From Pirellulales bacterium (GTDB lineage Bacteria; Planctomycetota; Planctomycetia; Pirellulales; DATAWG01), in contig DATAWG010000098.1 in the NCBI GenBank assembly GCA_036267355.1, positions 1 through 64,000 on the forward strand: a DNA stretch of 64,000 nt, written 5' to 3'. Made by a program: the position numbers and the translations under genes. Under the pieces are notes generated by a model, which saw only the letters and a program-made list of their open reading frames with translations, made no database searches and was not told the origin of the DNA. Positions 54,274 to 63,100 of the stretch are shown here, in pieces (the stretch's first letter is position 1; every line of letters starts with the position of its first letter).

Positions 54274-54663
54274 TCATCCGCCCGGCAGCGAGCGATGGAG
54301 ATGGACATGCCGCCACTTTCCCGCGGTGCGCTGCCATAGCCGAGTCTCTTCAACCGCGACAGTTTTCGGCGCTTCATCCGCCCCCAGGCGCTGCACCAGC
54401 CGCACGTAGGCGATCAATGCCGCGTCGTCGCCCAACAGCCGAACGCGCGGCGAGGCCATCGTGTTCTGCACCGGCCGGCCATCCGCGCCGAGATCGAAAT
54501 AGAACTTGTGAAACGCCATCCCCTCGACCAATTGGCCGCGCGACTCCGGCTCGAAGCAGGTCAGCGCGGGATCGCAAAGTTCTTGATACGCGGGCCAATC
54601 CGCCCGGGCGATGGCGTCCAAGAGCCGTTGGTTAATGGCCAGAAGTTCGTCGGTAGTGCTCAT
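54274..54663 (-). CDS. CaMKII-association-domain-like protein (DUF4440/SnoaL superfamily)
   Basis: The 129-residue protein is a single alpha+beta cone fold that resembles the hub domain of Ca2+/calmodulin-dependent kinase II. Matching places are ELLAINQRLLDAIARADWPAYQELCDPALTCFEPESRGQLVEGMAFHKFYFD, ALIAYVRLVQ and EETRLWQRTAGKWRHVHLHRS. There is no kinase domain. Bacterial relatives oligomerise and some bind small ligands. The gene stands alone upstream of the antitoxin gene. Confidence 0.85.
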   Translation of the reverse strand: MSTTDELLAINQRLLDAIARADWPAYQELCDPALTCFEPESRGQLVEGMAFHKFYFDLGADGRPVQNTMASPRVRLLGDDAALIAYVRLVQRLGADEAPKTVAVEETRLWQRTAGKWRHVHLHRSLPGG

Positions 54664-54690
54664 TTTGTAACTCGTGGTTGGTGGCCGGAC

Positions 54691-54754
54691 GCGTGAAACC
54701 GCAAGCGAGCGAAATTGTCAGACGTCGGCTGGCAGCTCGCTTGCGGTTTCGCGC
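54691..54754. repeat. GAAACCGCAAGCGAGC inverted repeat
   Basis: GCGTGAAACCGCAAGCGAGC (54691-54710) and GCTCGCTTGCGGTTTCGCGC (54735-54754) are near-perfect inverted arms around 24 nt. It lies just after the thyX stop codon side and before the CaMKII-like gene. Confidence 0.75.
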
Positions 54755-54766
54755 GTTGCGCGTCTT

Positions 54767-55699
54767 TCACCCTGTCCCCTCGCCCTCACCCTTGCCCGGC
54801 ACCAGTCCGAGCCGAACTAACTTCTCGCGGCATTCGTCGCGTTCGCGACAGCGCGTCATGCCGGCCCACGCCGAATCTTGCGCCGCCAGAAAATCAGCTT
54901 CATCGGCCGTCGTTTTGTCTTTGGCGGCGAGTTGCTCGACCAGCCGGCGAATCACGTCTTGCTCCGATCGCGTGAGCATCATCGCCCGCAAGCGATAATC
55001 CACAAACGCTTCCCACACGAGCGGAAACAACGGTTGCACGACCCGTTCGCCGATCGTCGTGGCATAGCTGCGAATCTCGAATTGGGCATGCGCATCCATC
55101 CGCAAAGCGAGAAAATGCAGCAAATTGTGCAAGTCGACCTTCCAATACGCTTCGGTGTAGGTCGATAGCGGCAGATCCTTTCGCGCCTGTTCCCGGGCCA
55201 CGCCGGCGGCGATGCGCTGTTCATACAACTGCCGGGCCTGGCTTTGGAATTCGGCCTCGCTCGCCGATAGCCGGGCGCCGAGTTCGACGTCGAGCGGATC
55301 GCCGCTTCCTTGCCGATTCGTCGCGGCTTGCGATCGCCACGCGTCGGGCGACGTGGTTTGAGTGGCCTCGATCGCCAGCGAATAGCGGGTGCTGTATTCA
55401 TTCACATTCGCCGTGCGATGCCGAATCCATTGCCGCCAGCAATCCATCGGCACGCGCACCAACAGCTTCAGCTCGGCCATCTCGAACGGCGTGGTGTGCT
55501 GATGGCGAAGCAGATAGCGGATCAAGGCCCGATCGTCGGACACTTTGCGGGTCCCTTCGCCATAGCTCACCCGGGCGGCCTGCACGACGGCCTGATCGTC
55601 GCCCATCACGTCGACCAACGTGACGAACCCGTCGTCGAGCACCGGAAATTTCTGCCACCGCAGGGCATCGGCTTGGGCCGCGTTGGAATTCATGCGCAT
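54767..55699 (-). CDS. thyX: Flavin-dependent thymidylate synthase (ThyX)
   Basis: A 310-residue enzyme that makes dTMP with FAD and methylene-tetrahydrofolate. The ThyX signature R-H-R-x7-S is present: Arg93, His94, Arg95 and Ser103 in RHRTANVNEYS. Other family parts are LRHQHTTPFEMAELKLLVRVPM, RKDLPLSTYTEAYWKVDLHNLLHFLALR and DAHAQFEIRSYA. The product is longer than typical by a helical C-terminal part, and its last residues GKGEGEGTG are encoded by a CCCTCRC repeat tract. The start MRMNSN at 55699 fits, and the frame upstream comes from a repeat element (55716-55792). Confidence 0.96.
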   Translation of the reverse strand: MRMNSNAAQADALRWQKFPVLDDGFVTLVDVMGDDQAVVQAARVSYGEGTRKVSDDRALIRYLLRHQHTTPFEMAELKLLVRVPMDCWRQWIRHRTANVNEYSTRYSLAIEATQTTSPDAWRSQAATNRQGSGDPLDVELGARLSASEAEFQSQARQLYEQRIAAGVAREQARKDLPLSTYTEAYWKVDLHNLLHFLALRMDAHAQFEIRSYATTIGERVVQPLFPLVWEAFVDYRLRAMMLTRSEQDVIRRLVEQLAAKDKTTADEADFLAAQDSAWAGMTRCRERDECREKLVRLGLVPGKGEGEGTG

Positions 55700-55715
55700 C
55701 ACTTTCGAACGACTC

Positions 55716-55792
55716 GGGGTCTGGCTCATTTTTCGGCAGCACGAGGAAAAAGCCACCGATCGGCGTCGCCGCCGAAAAATGTGCCTGACCCC
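55716..55792. mobile_element. GGGGTC / TTTTTCGGC inverted-repeat element, copy F
   Basis: The ends GGGGTCTGGCTCATTTTTCG then GC and GCCGAAAAATGTGCCTGACC then CC flank about 33 bp. It is immediately upstream of thyX, in its presumed leader. Confidence 0.75.
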
Positions 55793-55818
55793 TGCCTCGC
55801 CACGAGTGACATGCAAAA

Positions 55819-56082
55819 TCACTTTTGCTTCGCCAACAATTCTTCCAACAGCTTGGCCAGCAAAGCCGGGTTGTCGGCCTTCCGCAGATGCTCGATCCGG
55901 CTCGCGGGAATTTTGAGCTTCTCGAGCACGGCGACAATCAGTTTCCACCGCCGATCGCGGGCCTTTCCCTCGGCCAGATACAACTCGGTGACATGCTCGC
56001 CGAGCTTTTGCAGCAGAATGGCCCCTTGATTGTCGTAGTAGCGCTTGATGACTTTCTGCTGGTATTTCGAAAACTCGGGCAT
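55819..56082 (-). CDS. Small conserved protein (87 aa)
   Basis: The product begins MPEFSKYQQKVIKRYYDNQG and is almost fully helical with many basic residues (LQKLGEHVTELYLAEGKARDRRWKLI, then LLAKLLEELLAKQK). I recognise it as a conserved planctomycete-type hypothetical but know no function. The start at 56082 is chosen because the codons before it give an unrelated, proline-rich sequence. It precedes thyX in the same direction, with a repeat between them. Confidence 0.7.
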   Translation of the reverse strand: MPEFSKYQQKVIKRYYDNQGAILLQKLGEHVTELYLAEGKARDRRWKLIVAVLEKLKIPASRIEHLRKADNPALLAKLLEELLAKQK

Positions 56083-56239
56083 GGCGCGGCCGTCCGTGAA
56101 GAGAAATGCTGGGCATCCGTCGGGTGGGGAAACCAATTTTCGCCGCCCAGCGTACCAAAACCGCCCCCGGCGGTCTATCAGACTCGGTGCCAAGCATGCC
56201 ACAGGAACAAACCGAAGATTCCTCGCGGCGGGCTGTGGG

Positions 56240-57679
56240 CTATGCCAACAGTTTTTGAATCACCGTACCGCTGACATCGGTCAGTCGGAAGTCGCGGCCC
56301 TGAAAACGGTAGGTGAGCTTCGTGTGATCGAAACCCAACAGACGCAACAGCGTGGCGTGCAAATCATGCACGTGGACGCGATCTTCGACCACGTTGAAGC
56401 CCAGATCGTCGCTGCGTCCGAGCGTCAGGCCCGGCTTGATGCCGCCGCCCGCCATCCAGTAGCTGAACGCATTGGGATGGTGGTCGCGGCCGTCGGTGCC
56501 GCCTTGAGCCATCGGAGTGCGGCCGAATTCGCCCCCCCAGAGCACGATCGTGTCGTCGAGCAAACCGCGCTGCTTCAAATCCTTGACCAATGCCGCGCTG
56601 GGCCGGTCCGTGTCCTGGCAGTTTTGTTTCAGATCGTGCGTCAGGTTGCCGTGCTGGTCCCAAGCTTCGTGAAACAATTGCACGAAGCGCACGCCGCGCT
56701 CCAGCAGCCGGCGGGCCATCAAGCAGTTGTTGGCAAACGAGGGCTTGCCCGGCGCCGCTCCATACATCTCCAATATCGCTTTCGGCTCCTGCGATAGATC
56801 GGCCAATTCCGGGCCGCTCGCTTGCATGCGATAGGCCATTTCGAACGAACTGATTCGCGTGGCGATTTCAGGATCGCCGACGACATCGAGCCGCTCGATA
56901 TTGAGCGACTTCACGGCGTCGAGCGTGTCGCGCTGCACGGCCGCATCGACGCCGCGCGGATTGGAGAGATACAAAACCGGTTCGCGGCCGCTGCGGAATT
57001 GCACGCCGTTGTACACGGTGGGCAGGAATCCGCTGCCAAAATTCGAATTGCCGCCGCTCGGGCCCTTCTTGCCCGAATTCAGCACGACAAAGCCCGGCAG
57101 ATCGCGCGATTCGCTTCCCAAGCCATAATTCGTCCAGGCGCCGAAGCTCGGACGGCCAAATTGCTGCGAACCCGTGTTCATCAATATCTGCGCCGGAGCA
57201 TGGTTAAACGCGTCGGTCACCATCGATTTGACGATCGCGATCTGATCGGCGACCTGGGCCAGCCCGGGCAGCAACTCCGATAGCTCGGCGCCGCATTTTC
57301 CCTTCGGACCGAATTTGAATTTCGGCCCCAGCAACCTGGCGGTCGGGCTGATGAACGCCGCGCGATAACCGGCCAAAAGCTCCTTGGACGGCAGCGTGCC
57401 GTCGAATTTCGCCAATTGCGGCTTGTAGTCGAACAGTTCCAAATGGCTGGGCGCGCCGGCCATGAACAAATAAACGACCCGCTTCGCTTTCGCCGGCAGC
57501 GGCGGCTTTTTCGGCGCGAGCGGATCGCCGGGCGCCGTCGAGGTCGAAGCCAGGCCCTCGGCTTCGAGCAGTTGAGCCAGCGCGATCGCGCCGAGCCCCA
57601 CGCCGCAATCGCGGAAAAACCAGCGCCGCGAAACCTGCACCGGATCGTGGCCAAGCATCTGGCGAAATTGGCAATTCAT
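56240..57679 (-). CDS. DUF1501 domain-containing protein
   Basis: A 479-residue planctomycete-type protein. The N-terminus has a Tat-like motif [20 protein letters not shown]. The DUF1501 (alkaline phosphatase/sulfatase-like) core has [87 protein letters not shown] and [17 protein letters not shown]. The family is usually encoded with a DUF1549/DUF1553 cytochrome-type protein, which is not found here. The role is unknown. It begins with [13 protein letters not shown] at 57679. Confidence 0.93.
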   Translation of the reverse strand: MNCQFRQMLGHDPVQVSRRWFFRDCGVGLGAIALAQLLEAEGLASTSTAPGDPLAPKKPPLPAKAKRVVYLFMAGAPSHLELFDYKPQLAKFDGTLPSKELLAGYRAAFISPTARLLGPKFKFGPKGKCGAELSELLPGLAQVADQIAIVKSMVTDAFNHAPAQILMNTGSQQFGRPSFGAWTNYGLGSESRDLPGFVVLNSGKKGPSGGNSNFGSGFLPTVYNGVQFRSGREPVLYLSNPRGVDAAVQRDTLDAVKSLNIERLDVVGDPEIATRISSFEMAYRMQASGPELADLSQEPKAILEMYGAAPGKPSFANNCLMARRLLERGVRFVQLFHEAWDQHGNLTHDLKQNCQDTDRPSAALVKDLKQRGLLDDTIVLWGGEFGRTPMAQGGTDGRDHHPNAFSYWMAGGGIKPGLTLGRSDDLGFNVVEDRVHVHDLHATLLRLLGFDHTKLTYRFQGRDFRLTDVSGTVIQKLLA

Positions 57680-57770
57680 GGCAATGCCTCGGCGGTCAAA
57701 CGGTTCGACGGAATCGATTTCACGCCATTATCACTTACGTCCGCGTTGGAGCCAAGTTGCATCTACTGAA

Positions 57771-57838
57771 ACCGGCGGCTAGCGCCTTGCCGCTAACTGG
57801 GCTGGCAATGCATGAGCGGCAAGGCGCTAGCCGCCGGT
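57771..57838. repeat. Perfect 24-bp inverted repeat GGCGGCTAGCGCCTTGCCGC type
   Basis: The arms ACCGGCGGCTAGCGCCTTGC then CGCT (57771-57794) and the reverse complement at 57815-57838 surround a 20-nt loop. It lies between the DUF1501 gene start and the tetR end. No T-tract. Confidence 0.8.
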
Positions 57839-57880
57839 CTCCATAAGCGGCGCTACCGACAAGTCCATCGCAAAACGCGG

Positions 57881-58468
57881 TCAACGCGTGGATCGCGGCT
57901 TGCGTTGCGGGTGGTTCGCGGCGCCGTAGAGAAAGGTCGACACCACTTGTTCGACCACATTCGGCGAGAGCGGGCGCTTGCCGAAGCGGTGCACTTGCCG
58001 CAGCGCGCCCAACAGCATCAATGCCGACGAAGACGGATCGGCCACTGCCAGGCTCTTGTCGGAAAGAATCGTTTCAATCCTCCGCGAAAACTCCTTGCGC
58101 ACGGGCGTCCAAGCAAACGTTTCGTCGCTGGGATTCAACGCCTCGACGCGCTGCAAGAGATCCGAGAGATACGGATGCGATTCGAAAAAATCAAACGCGG
58201 CCTGCAAAATCGCTTCGAGCTTGGCCTGCGGCTGCTCGACATCCGCAAGCCGGCGATCCACTTCTTGCAGAATCTGCTCGGCCGCCGTCGCGATCAGCCC
58301 GCGATAGAGATCTTCCTTGTCGTTGAAATAACGGTAGATGGTCCCTTTGCCGACCTCGGCCACGGCGGCCAAGTCTTCCATCCGCACTTCGTGGAATCGC
58401 TGCTCGGCAAACAGCCGCGCCGCCGCATCGACAATTCGCTGCCGAGTGCCGGCCGTAAGGGTTCGCAT
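57881..58468 (-). CDS. TetR/AcrR-family transcriptional regulator
   Basis: A 195-residue regulator. The helix-turn-helix (about 9-55) reads RQRIVDAAARLFAEQRFHEVRMEDLAAVAEVGKGTIYRYFNDKEDLYRGL, the TetR pattern. The remaining helices form a ligand and dimer domain. It is divergent from the RND pump genes. The palindrome GACTGACC-GGTCAGTC at 58553-58568 lies between them, so it most likely represses both the pump and itself until a ligand binds. Confidence 0.93.
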   Translation of the reverse strand: MRTLTAGTRQRIVDAAARLFAEQRFHEVRMEDLAAVAEVGKGTIYRYFNDKEDLYRGLIATAAEQILQEVDRRLADVEQPQAKLEAILQAAFDFFESHPYLSDLLQRVEALNPSDETFAWTPVRKEFSRRIETILSDKSLAVADPSSSALMLLGALRQVHRFGKRPLSPNVVEQVVSTFLYGAANHPQRKPRSTR

Positions 58469-58521
58469 GCGTCGCTCAAACGGAAGTTGAGAAGAGTTGC
58501 GGTTTGGGGAGCATACTGCGC

Positions 58522-58550
58522 TAGACGCGGCCTATGCAGAAGCTATAATG
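58522..58550 (+). promoter_or_regulatory. Promoter of the RND efflux operon
   Basis: A perfect -10 box TATAAT lies at 58545-58550. A weak -35 candidate TAGACG is at 58523-58528, 16 bp upstream. The operator palindrome starts 3 bp downstream of the -10 box and would cover the transcription start. Confidence 0.6.
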
Positions 58551-58552
58551 TG

Positions 58553-58568
58553 ACTGACCGGTCAGTCT
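58553..58568. promoter_or_regulatory. TetR-type operator
   Basis: GACTGACC and GGTCAGTC form a perfect 16-bp palindrome in the divergent region between the TetR regulator and the efflux genes. The position directly behind the -10 box favours repression of the pump by the TetR protein. Confidence 0.75.
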
Positions 58569-58662
58569 TGTTAAAAAAGTATACCACGGTTCCCGCCCCA
58601 ACGCGAGCGGGTTTTTTCTTGATCCGCGCCCCAATTGCCGCGGACTTTTTGGATTGCGAAGC

Positions 58663-60042
58663 ATGCAACCTATGCAACGGGTCGGGAATAATTCGGTATC
58701 GAATAATCGGCCGCCGAACACTTCGGCATTGCGGCTTACCGCCGCGATTCTATCGGCCGCTCTTCTTTTGCCGCTGGCCGGATTGGTCGGTTGCGAGCGA
58801 GCGCAATCGCAGGATATTGCGGCTAAGCCGAAGCCGCCGGAGGTGTTCTTCGCCCTTCCCGAGGTCCATCAGGTCACCGACCATGAAGATTTCACGGGCT
58901 TCACCCAGGCTATTCGCACCGTGCAGATCAGGGCTCGCGTGTCGGGGTATCTCGACAAGGTGAATTTCGTCGAAGGCGCGATGGTGCACGAGGGGGACGT
59001 GCTTTGCGAAGTCGATCCGCGGCCCTATCAGGCTGCCTACGACAGCGCGGTCGGTCAGGTGCATCTGACGGAAGCCGCTCTGAAGCAAGCCAAGGCCGAC
59101 AACGCTCGGGCCAAAGGGCTTGCCGGCACCCCCGGCGCCATCAGCCAGCAAGATCGCGATAAATACGAAGCCACGGAAGAGCAGGGCATGGCGCAGATCG
59201 AAACCTCGAAGGCCAACATGGCCACCGCCAAGCTGAATCTGGCGTTCACCAAAGTCGTCGCTCCCTTCAGCGGCCGAATCAGCGCTCGCATGGTCGATCC
59301 GGGCAATCTGGTCATCGCCGACACAACGCCGCTGACCACGATCGTCACCGAAGACCCGATCTACGCCTATTTCTTCGTCGACGAGCACACGCTGCTCCGG
59401 GTTCGCCGCTTGAACGAGAGGAACAAAGTCAAGTCGATGCAAGACACGCGGCCGGAAGTGCAATTGGGACTGACCGACGAAACCGATTTTCCGCACAAGG
59501 GAAAAATCGATTTCGAAGACAATCAGGTCGACCAGCAAACCGGCACGCTACGGTTGCGGGGCATCTTTCCCAACGCCGACCGGCTGCTTTCGCCTGGCTT
59601 GTTCGTTCGCATCCGCTTGCCGATCGGCGAGCCGCACGACGCACTGGTCGTTCCCGAAGAAGCCTTGGGCACCGATCAAGGGCAAAAATTCTTGTACGTG
59701 ATCGACGACCACGACGTGGCCCAGTATCGGAAGGTCGAGGTTGGCCAGGCCTATGGCGAAGGGATGCAGGTGATTGCCGAAGGACTGAACCCGGGTGAAC
59801 GGGTTGTGGTGAACGGATTGCAACGGGTTCGAGCCGGAAATCCCGTCACGCCGAAGCCCGCCCCGGCGAAGGCCGAGGCGGCCCATTCCACGTCGTTGAC
59901 CGGCGGCGCGGCCCCACCGGCTGAGCCGCATACTCCGATGCCGGCTCAAGCGGCGCCGACTGCGCGGACCATAGGTGGATCGAAATCCGAACCGGTCAAA
60001 GCCGCATCGTCGAATCCGGAGCCGGCGAAGCCGCGGAAGTAG
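58663..60042 (+). CDS. RND efflux periplasmic adaptor (membrane fusion protein)
   Basis: A 459-residue adaptor of the AcrA/MexA type. The N-terminal signal ends in LAGLVGC, so it is a probable lipoprotein. The barrel-sandwich domain has VQIRARVSGYLDKVNFVEGAMVHEGDVLCEVDPRPYQAAY, the hairpin is long and helical (about 120-190), and the beta-barrel has TTIVTEDPIYAYFFVDEHTLLRV. A Pro/Ala-rich tail ends the protein. It follows the operator region and precedes the pump gene by 79 bp. The start at 58663 or 58672 is uncertain. Confidence 0.93.
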   Translation: MQPMQRVGNNSVSNNRPPNTSALRLTAAILSAALLLPLAGLVGCERAQSQDIAAKPKPPEVFFALPEVHQVTDHEDFTGFTQAIRTVQIRARVSGYLDKVNFVEGAMVHEGDVLCEVDPRPYQAAYDSAVGQVHLTEAALKQAKADNARAKGLAGTPGAISQQDRDKYEATEEQGMAQIETSKANMATAKLNLAFTKVVAPFSGRISARMVDPGNLVIADTTPLTTIVTEDPIYAYFFVDEHTLLRVRRLNERNKVKSMQDTRPEVQLGLTDETDFPHKGKIDFEDNQVDQQTGTLRLRGIFPNADRLLSPGLFVRIRLPIGEPHDALVVPEEALGTDQGQKFLYVIDDHDVAQYRKVEVGQAYGEGMQVIAEGLNPGERVVVNGLQRVRAGNPVTPKPAPAKAEAAHSTSLTGGAAPPAEPHTPMPAQAAPTARTIGGSKSEPVKAASSNPEPAKPRK

Positions 60043-60121
60043 CATTCGTGGCATTGCGGGCCGTTCGCCGGTTGCCCCGGCTCGTTCCTTCAGTCTGTAG
60101 CCTTAAGCCTGTAGCCTTGCC

Positions 60122-63100
60122 GTGCTATCCCGATTCTTCATCTCGCGGCCGATCTTCGCCTCCGTGCTGTCGATCGTGATCACGTTGGCCGGCGGGGTGG
60201 CGCTGTTCACGTTGCCGATCGCGCAGTATCCGCCGATCGTGCCGCCGACGATTCAGGTGCAATGCAGTTATCCCGGCGCCAGCGCGCAAGTGGTGGCCGA
60301 GTCGGTCGCTGCGCCGATCGAACAGTTCGTCAACGGCGTGCAAGACATGCTCTACATGTCGAGCAGTTGCAGCAACGACGGATCGTATAAGCTGGCGGTG
60401 ACGTTCAAGCCGGGCGTGGAATTGAATTTCGCGCAGGTTTTGGTGCAGAACCGGGTGAATCTGGCGCTGCCGCTGTTGCCCGCCGTGGTGAACCAGGTCG
60501 GCGTGACGACGCGCAAGCGCTCGCCCGACATCCTGATGATCGTCACGCTCACGTCGCCCGACAATCGCTACAGCCGCTTGTACTTGTCGAACTACAACTT
60601 GATTCATCTGAAGGATGAGTTGAGCCGCGTCGATGGCGTGGGGGACGTGATTCCCTTCGGCACCGAAAACTACAGCATGCGGATCTGGGTCGATCCCGAG
60701 CGCCTGGCCGCGATGGGCCTGAACGCCAGCGACGTGACCAATGCCGTCCGCGAGCAAAACGCGCAAGTCGCTTGCGGCCAGATCGGGCAAGCGCCGATTC
60801 GCAAGGGCCAGCAAACGCAGATCACGCTCAGCACGCTCGGCCGGCTGAAGGAGCCGGAGCAGTTCGCCGAGATCATCGTCAAGCGGGGCGCCGATGGCCG
60901 GCTCGTGCGGATCAAAGACATCGGCCGCGTCGAGCTGGGCCCGCAAAACGAGGACCTCGAAGAGGAACTCGACGGCCGGCCCTGCGCCAACATGGGCATC
61001 TTTCAGTTGCCCTACGCCAACGCATTGGAAACGGCCGACCGCGTGCGCGCGAAGATGAAGGACCTCGCGGCGAGCTTTCCCCAGGGCGTGCGCTACGACT
61101 TGTGCTTCGACACGACCCCCTTCATTCGCGATTCGATCGACGAAGTGGTGCGGACGCTCTTCGCCGCGGTGGTGCTCGTGGCGATCGTCGTGCTCGTGTT
61201 TCTGCAAAGTTGGCGCTCGGCCATCATTCCGCTCGTGGCCGTGCCCGTGGCGATCATCGGCACGTTTGCGGTGATGGCCGCGGTGGGATTCAGCCTGAAC
61301 AATCTGACGCTGTTCGGATTGGTGCTGGCGATCGGCATCGTGGTGGACGACGCGATCGTGGTGGTCGAGGCGGTCGAGCATCACATTGAAGAAGGGATGT
61401 CGCCCCACGACGCCACGGTGCAAGCCATGCGCGAAGTGTCCGGCCCCGTGATCGCCGTGGCCCTGGTGCTCACGGCCGTGTTCATGCCGTGTACGTTCAT
61501 CTCGGGAATCACCGGCTCGTTTTTCAAGCAGTTCGCCGTGACGGTGTCGGTTTCGACGGTTATTTCCGCGTTCAATTCGCTGACGCTCAGTCCGGCATTG
61601 GCGGCCATACTTTTGAAGCCGATCGACGCCAAGAAAGACCTCCCCGCGCGCGCGTTGGACTTCACGTTCGGCTGGTTTTTCCATCTGTTCAACTGGAGCT
61701 TTACCCGCGCGACCAACGCTTATCTCCGCATCGTCGGCATGATGCTGCGCAGCAGCGTGATCGTGCTGGTGTTGTACGGCGGGCTGCTGCTGCTGACGCA
61801 ATGGGGTTTCAACCGGATGCCGACCGGCTATCTTCCCAATCAAGACAAGGGCTATTTGCTGATCTCGGTGCAGTTGCCCGACGCGGCCTCGGTCGAGCGC
61901 ACGTCGGCGGCCGTGCGGCATATCCGCGCGCTGGTCGAATCGACCGAGAAAGACTGCATCGACCACATCATCACGATTTCCGGGATGTCGTTTACGCTCA
62001 ACGTGGCTGCTCCGAACGCCGGCCAGTTTTTCATCATGTTCAAGCCGTTCGACCAGCGGCAGGATCCGAAATACTATTACGAGGCGGTGAAGGAGCGGCT
62101 CACCAAGCTGATTGCCGAGCAAGTGCCCGAAGCCAAGGCGATGCTTTTCGGTCCGCCGCCGTTGCAGGGTCTGGGCAACGCCAGCGGTTTCCGCATCATG
62201 GTCGAAGACCGCGGGGATCTCGGCTTGAACGTGCTGGAGAAAGAAACCAAGCATTTGGTGGCCGTCGCCGCGCCGGCGCCACCGGCAGCTCATCCCGCCG
62301 GCGCTGGATCCGCGGGGGGCAAGCAACCGGACGCCGCTTCCGCCGCCACAAGCGCTGCGGTCAAACCGGCCGTCAAGCCGGCCGTCGCCGAGCAATCCTC
62401 GAAAGCCGATCCGCCGAAGCCGCCGGTCTCCGACGAGGAGCAGCGGCTGATCGACATTGCCCATAAGAAGCTGCGGAGCACGTTCACGATCTTCAGCGTG
62501 AACTACCCGCAATTGTTCGCCGAGCCGGACCGCGATCAATGCCAGGCAATGGGCCTGAATATGTCCGACGTGAACGGCACGCTGCAATCCTATCTCAGCG
62601 CGCAATATATCAACGACTTCAATCGCTTCGACCACACCTGGGAAGTGATCGTGGAGGCCGACGCCAGATTTCGCAACCGCGTCGACGACGTGCGGCGGCT
62701 GGAAGTCCGCAATTCCTACGGCAAGATGGTTCCGCTCGGTTCGACCGACAGCATCCGTCTGACCAGCGGCCCGCTGGTCGTGACGCGTTACAATCTCTAT
62801 CCGGCCTCGACGATTCAAGGCGATTGGCCGCCGGGCGTCAGCTCCGGCGAGGCCATTTCCGCGCTCGAGAATCTATCCGACGCCGTGTTGCCGAAGAAGA
62901 TGAAATGCGAATGGACCGAGATCACGTTCCTGCAATTGATCGCCGAAAACACCGGCATGATCATCTTCACGCTGGCCGTGCTGCTGGTGTTTCTGGTGCT
63001 GGCGGCGCAATACGAAAGCTGGTCGCTGCCGCTGGCGATCATCATGGTCGTGCCGATGTGCATCCTGAGCGCGATCATCGGCGTGTGGATCAAGCATTCC

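Noticed and set aside
60125-62818. An 897-codon minus-strand open frame opposite the RND pump
   Set aside because: It is His/Arg-rich without any recognisable domain and mirrors a strong coding frame on the plus strand.
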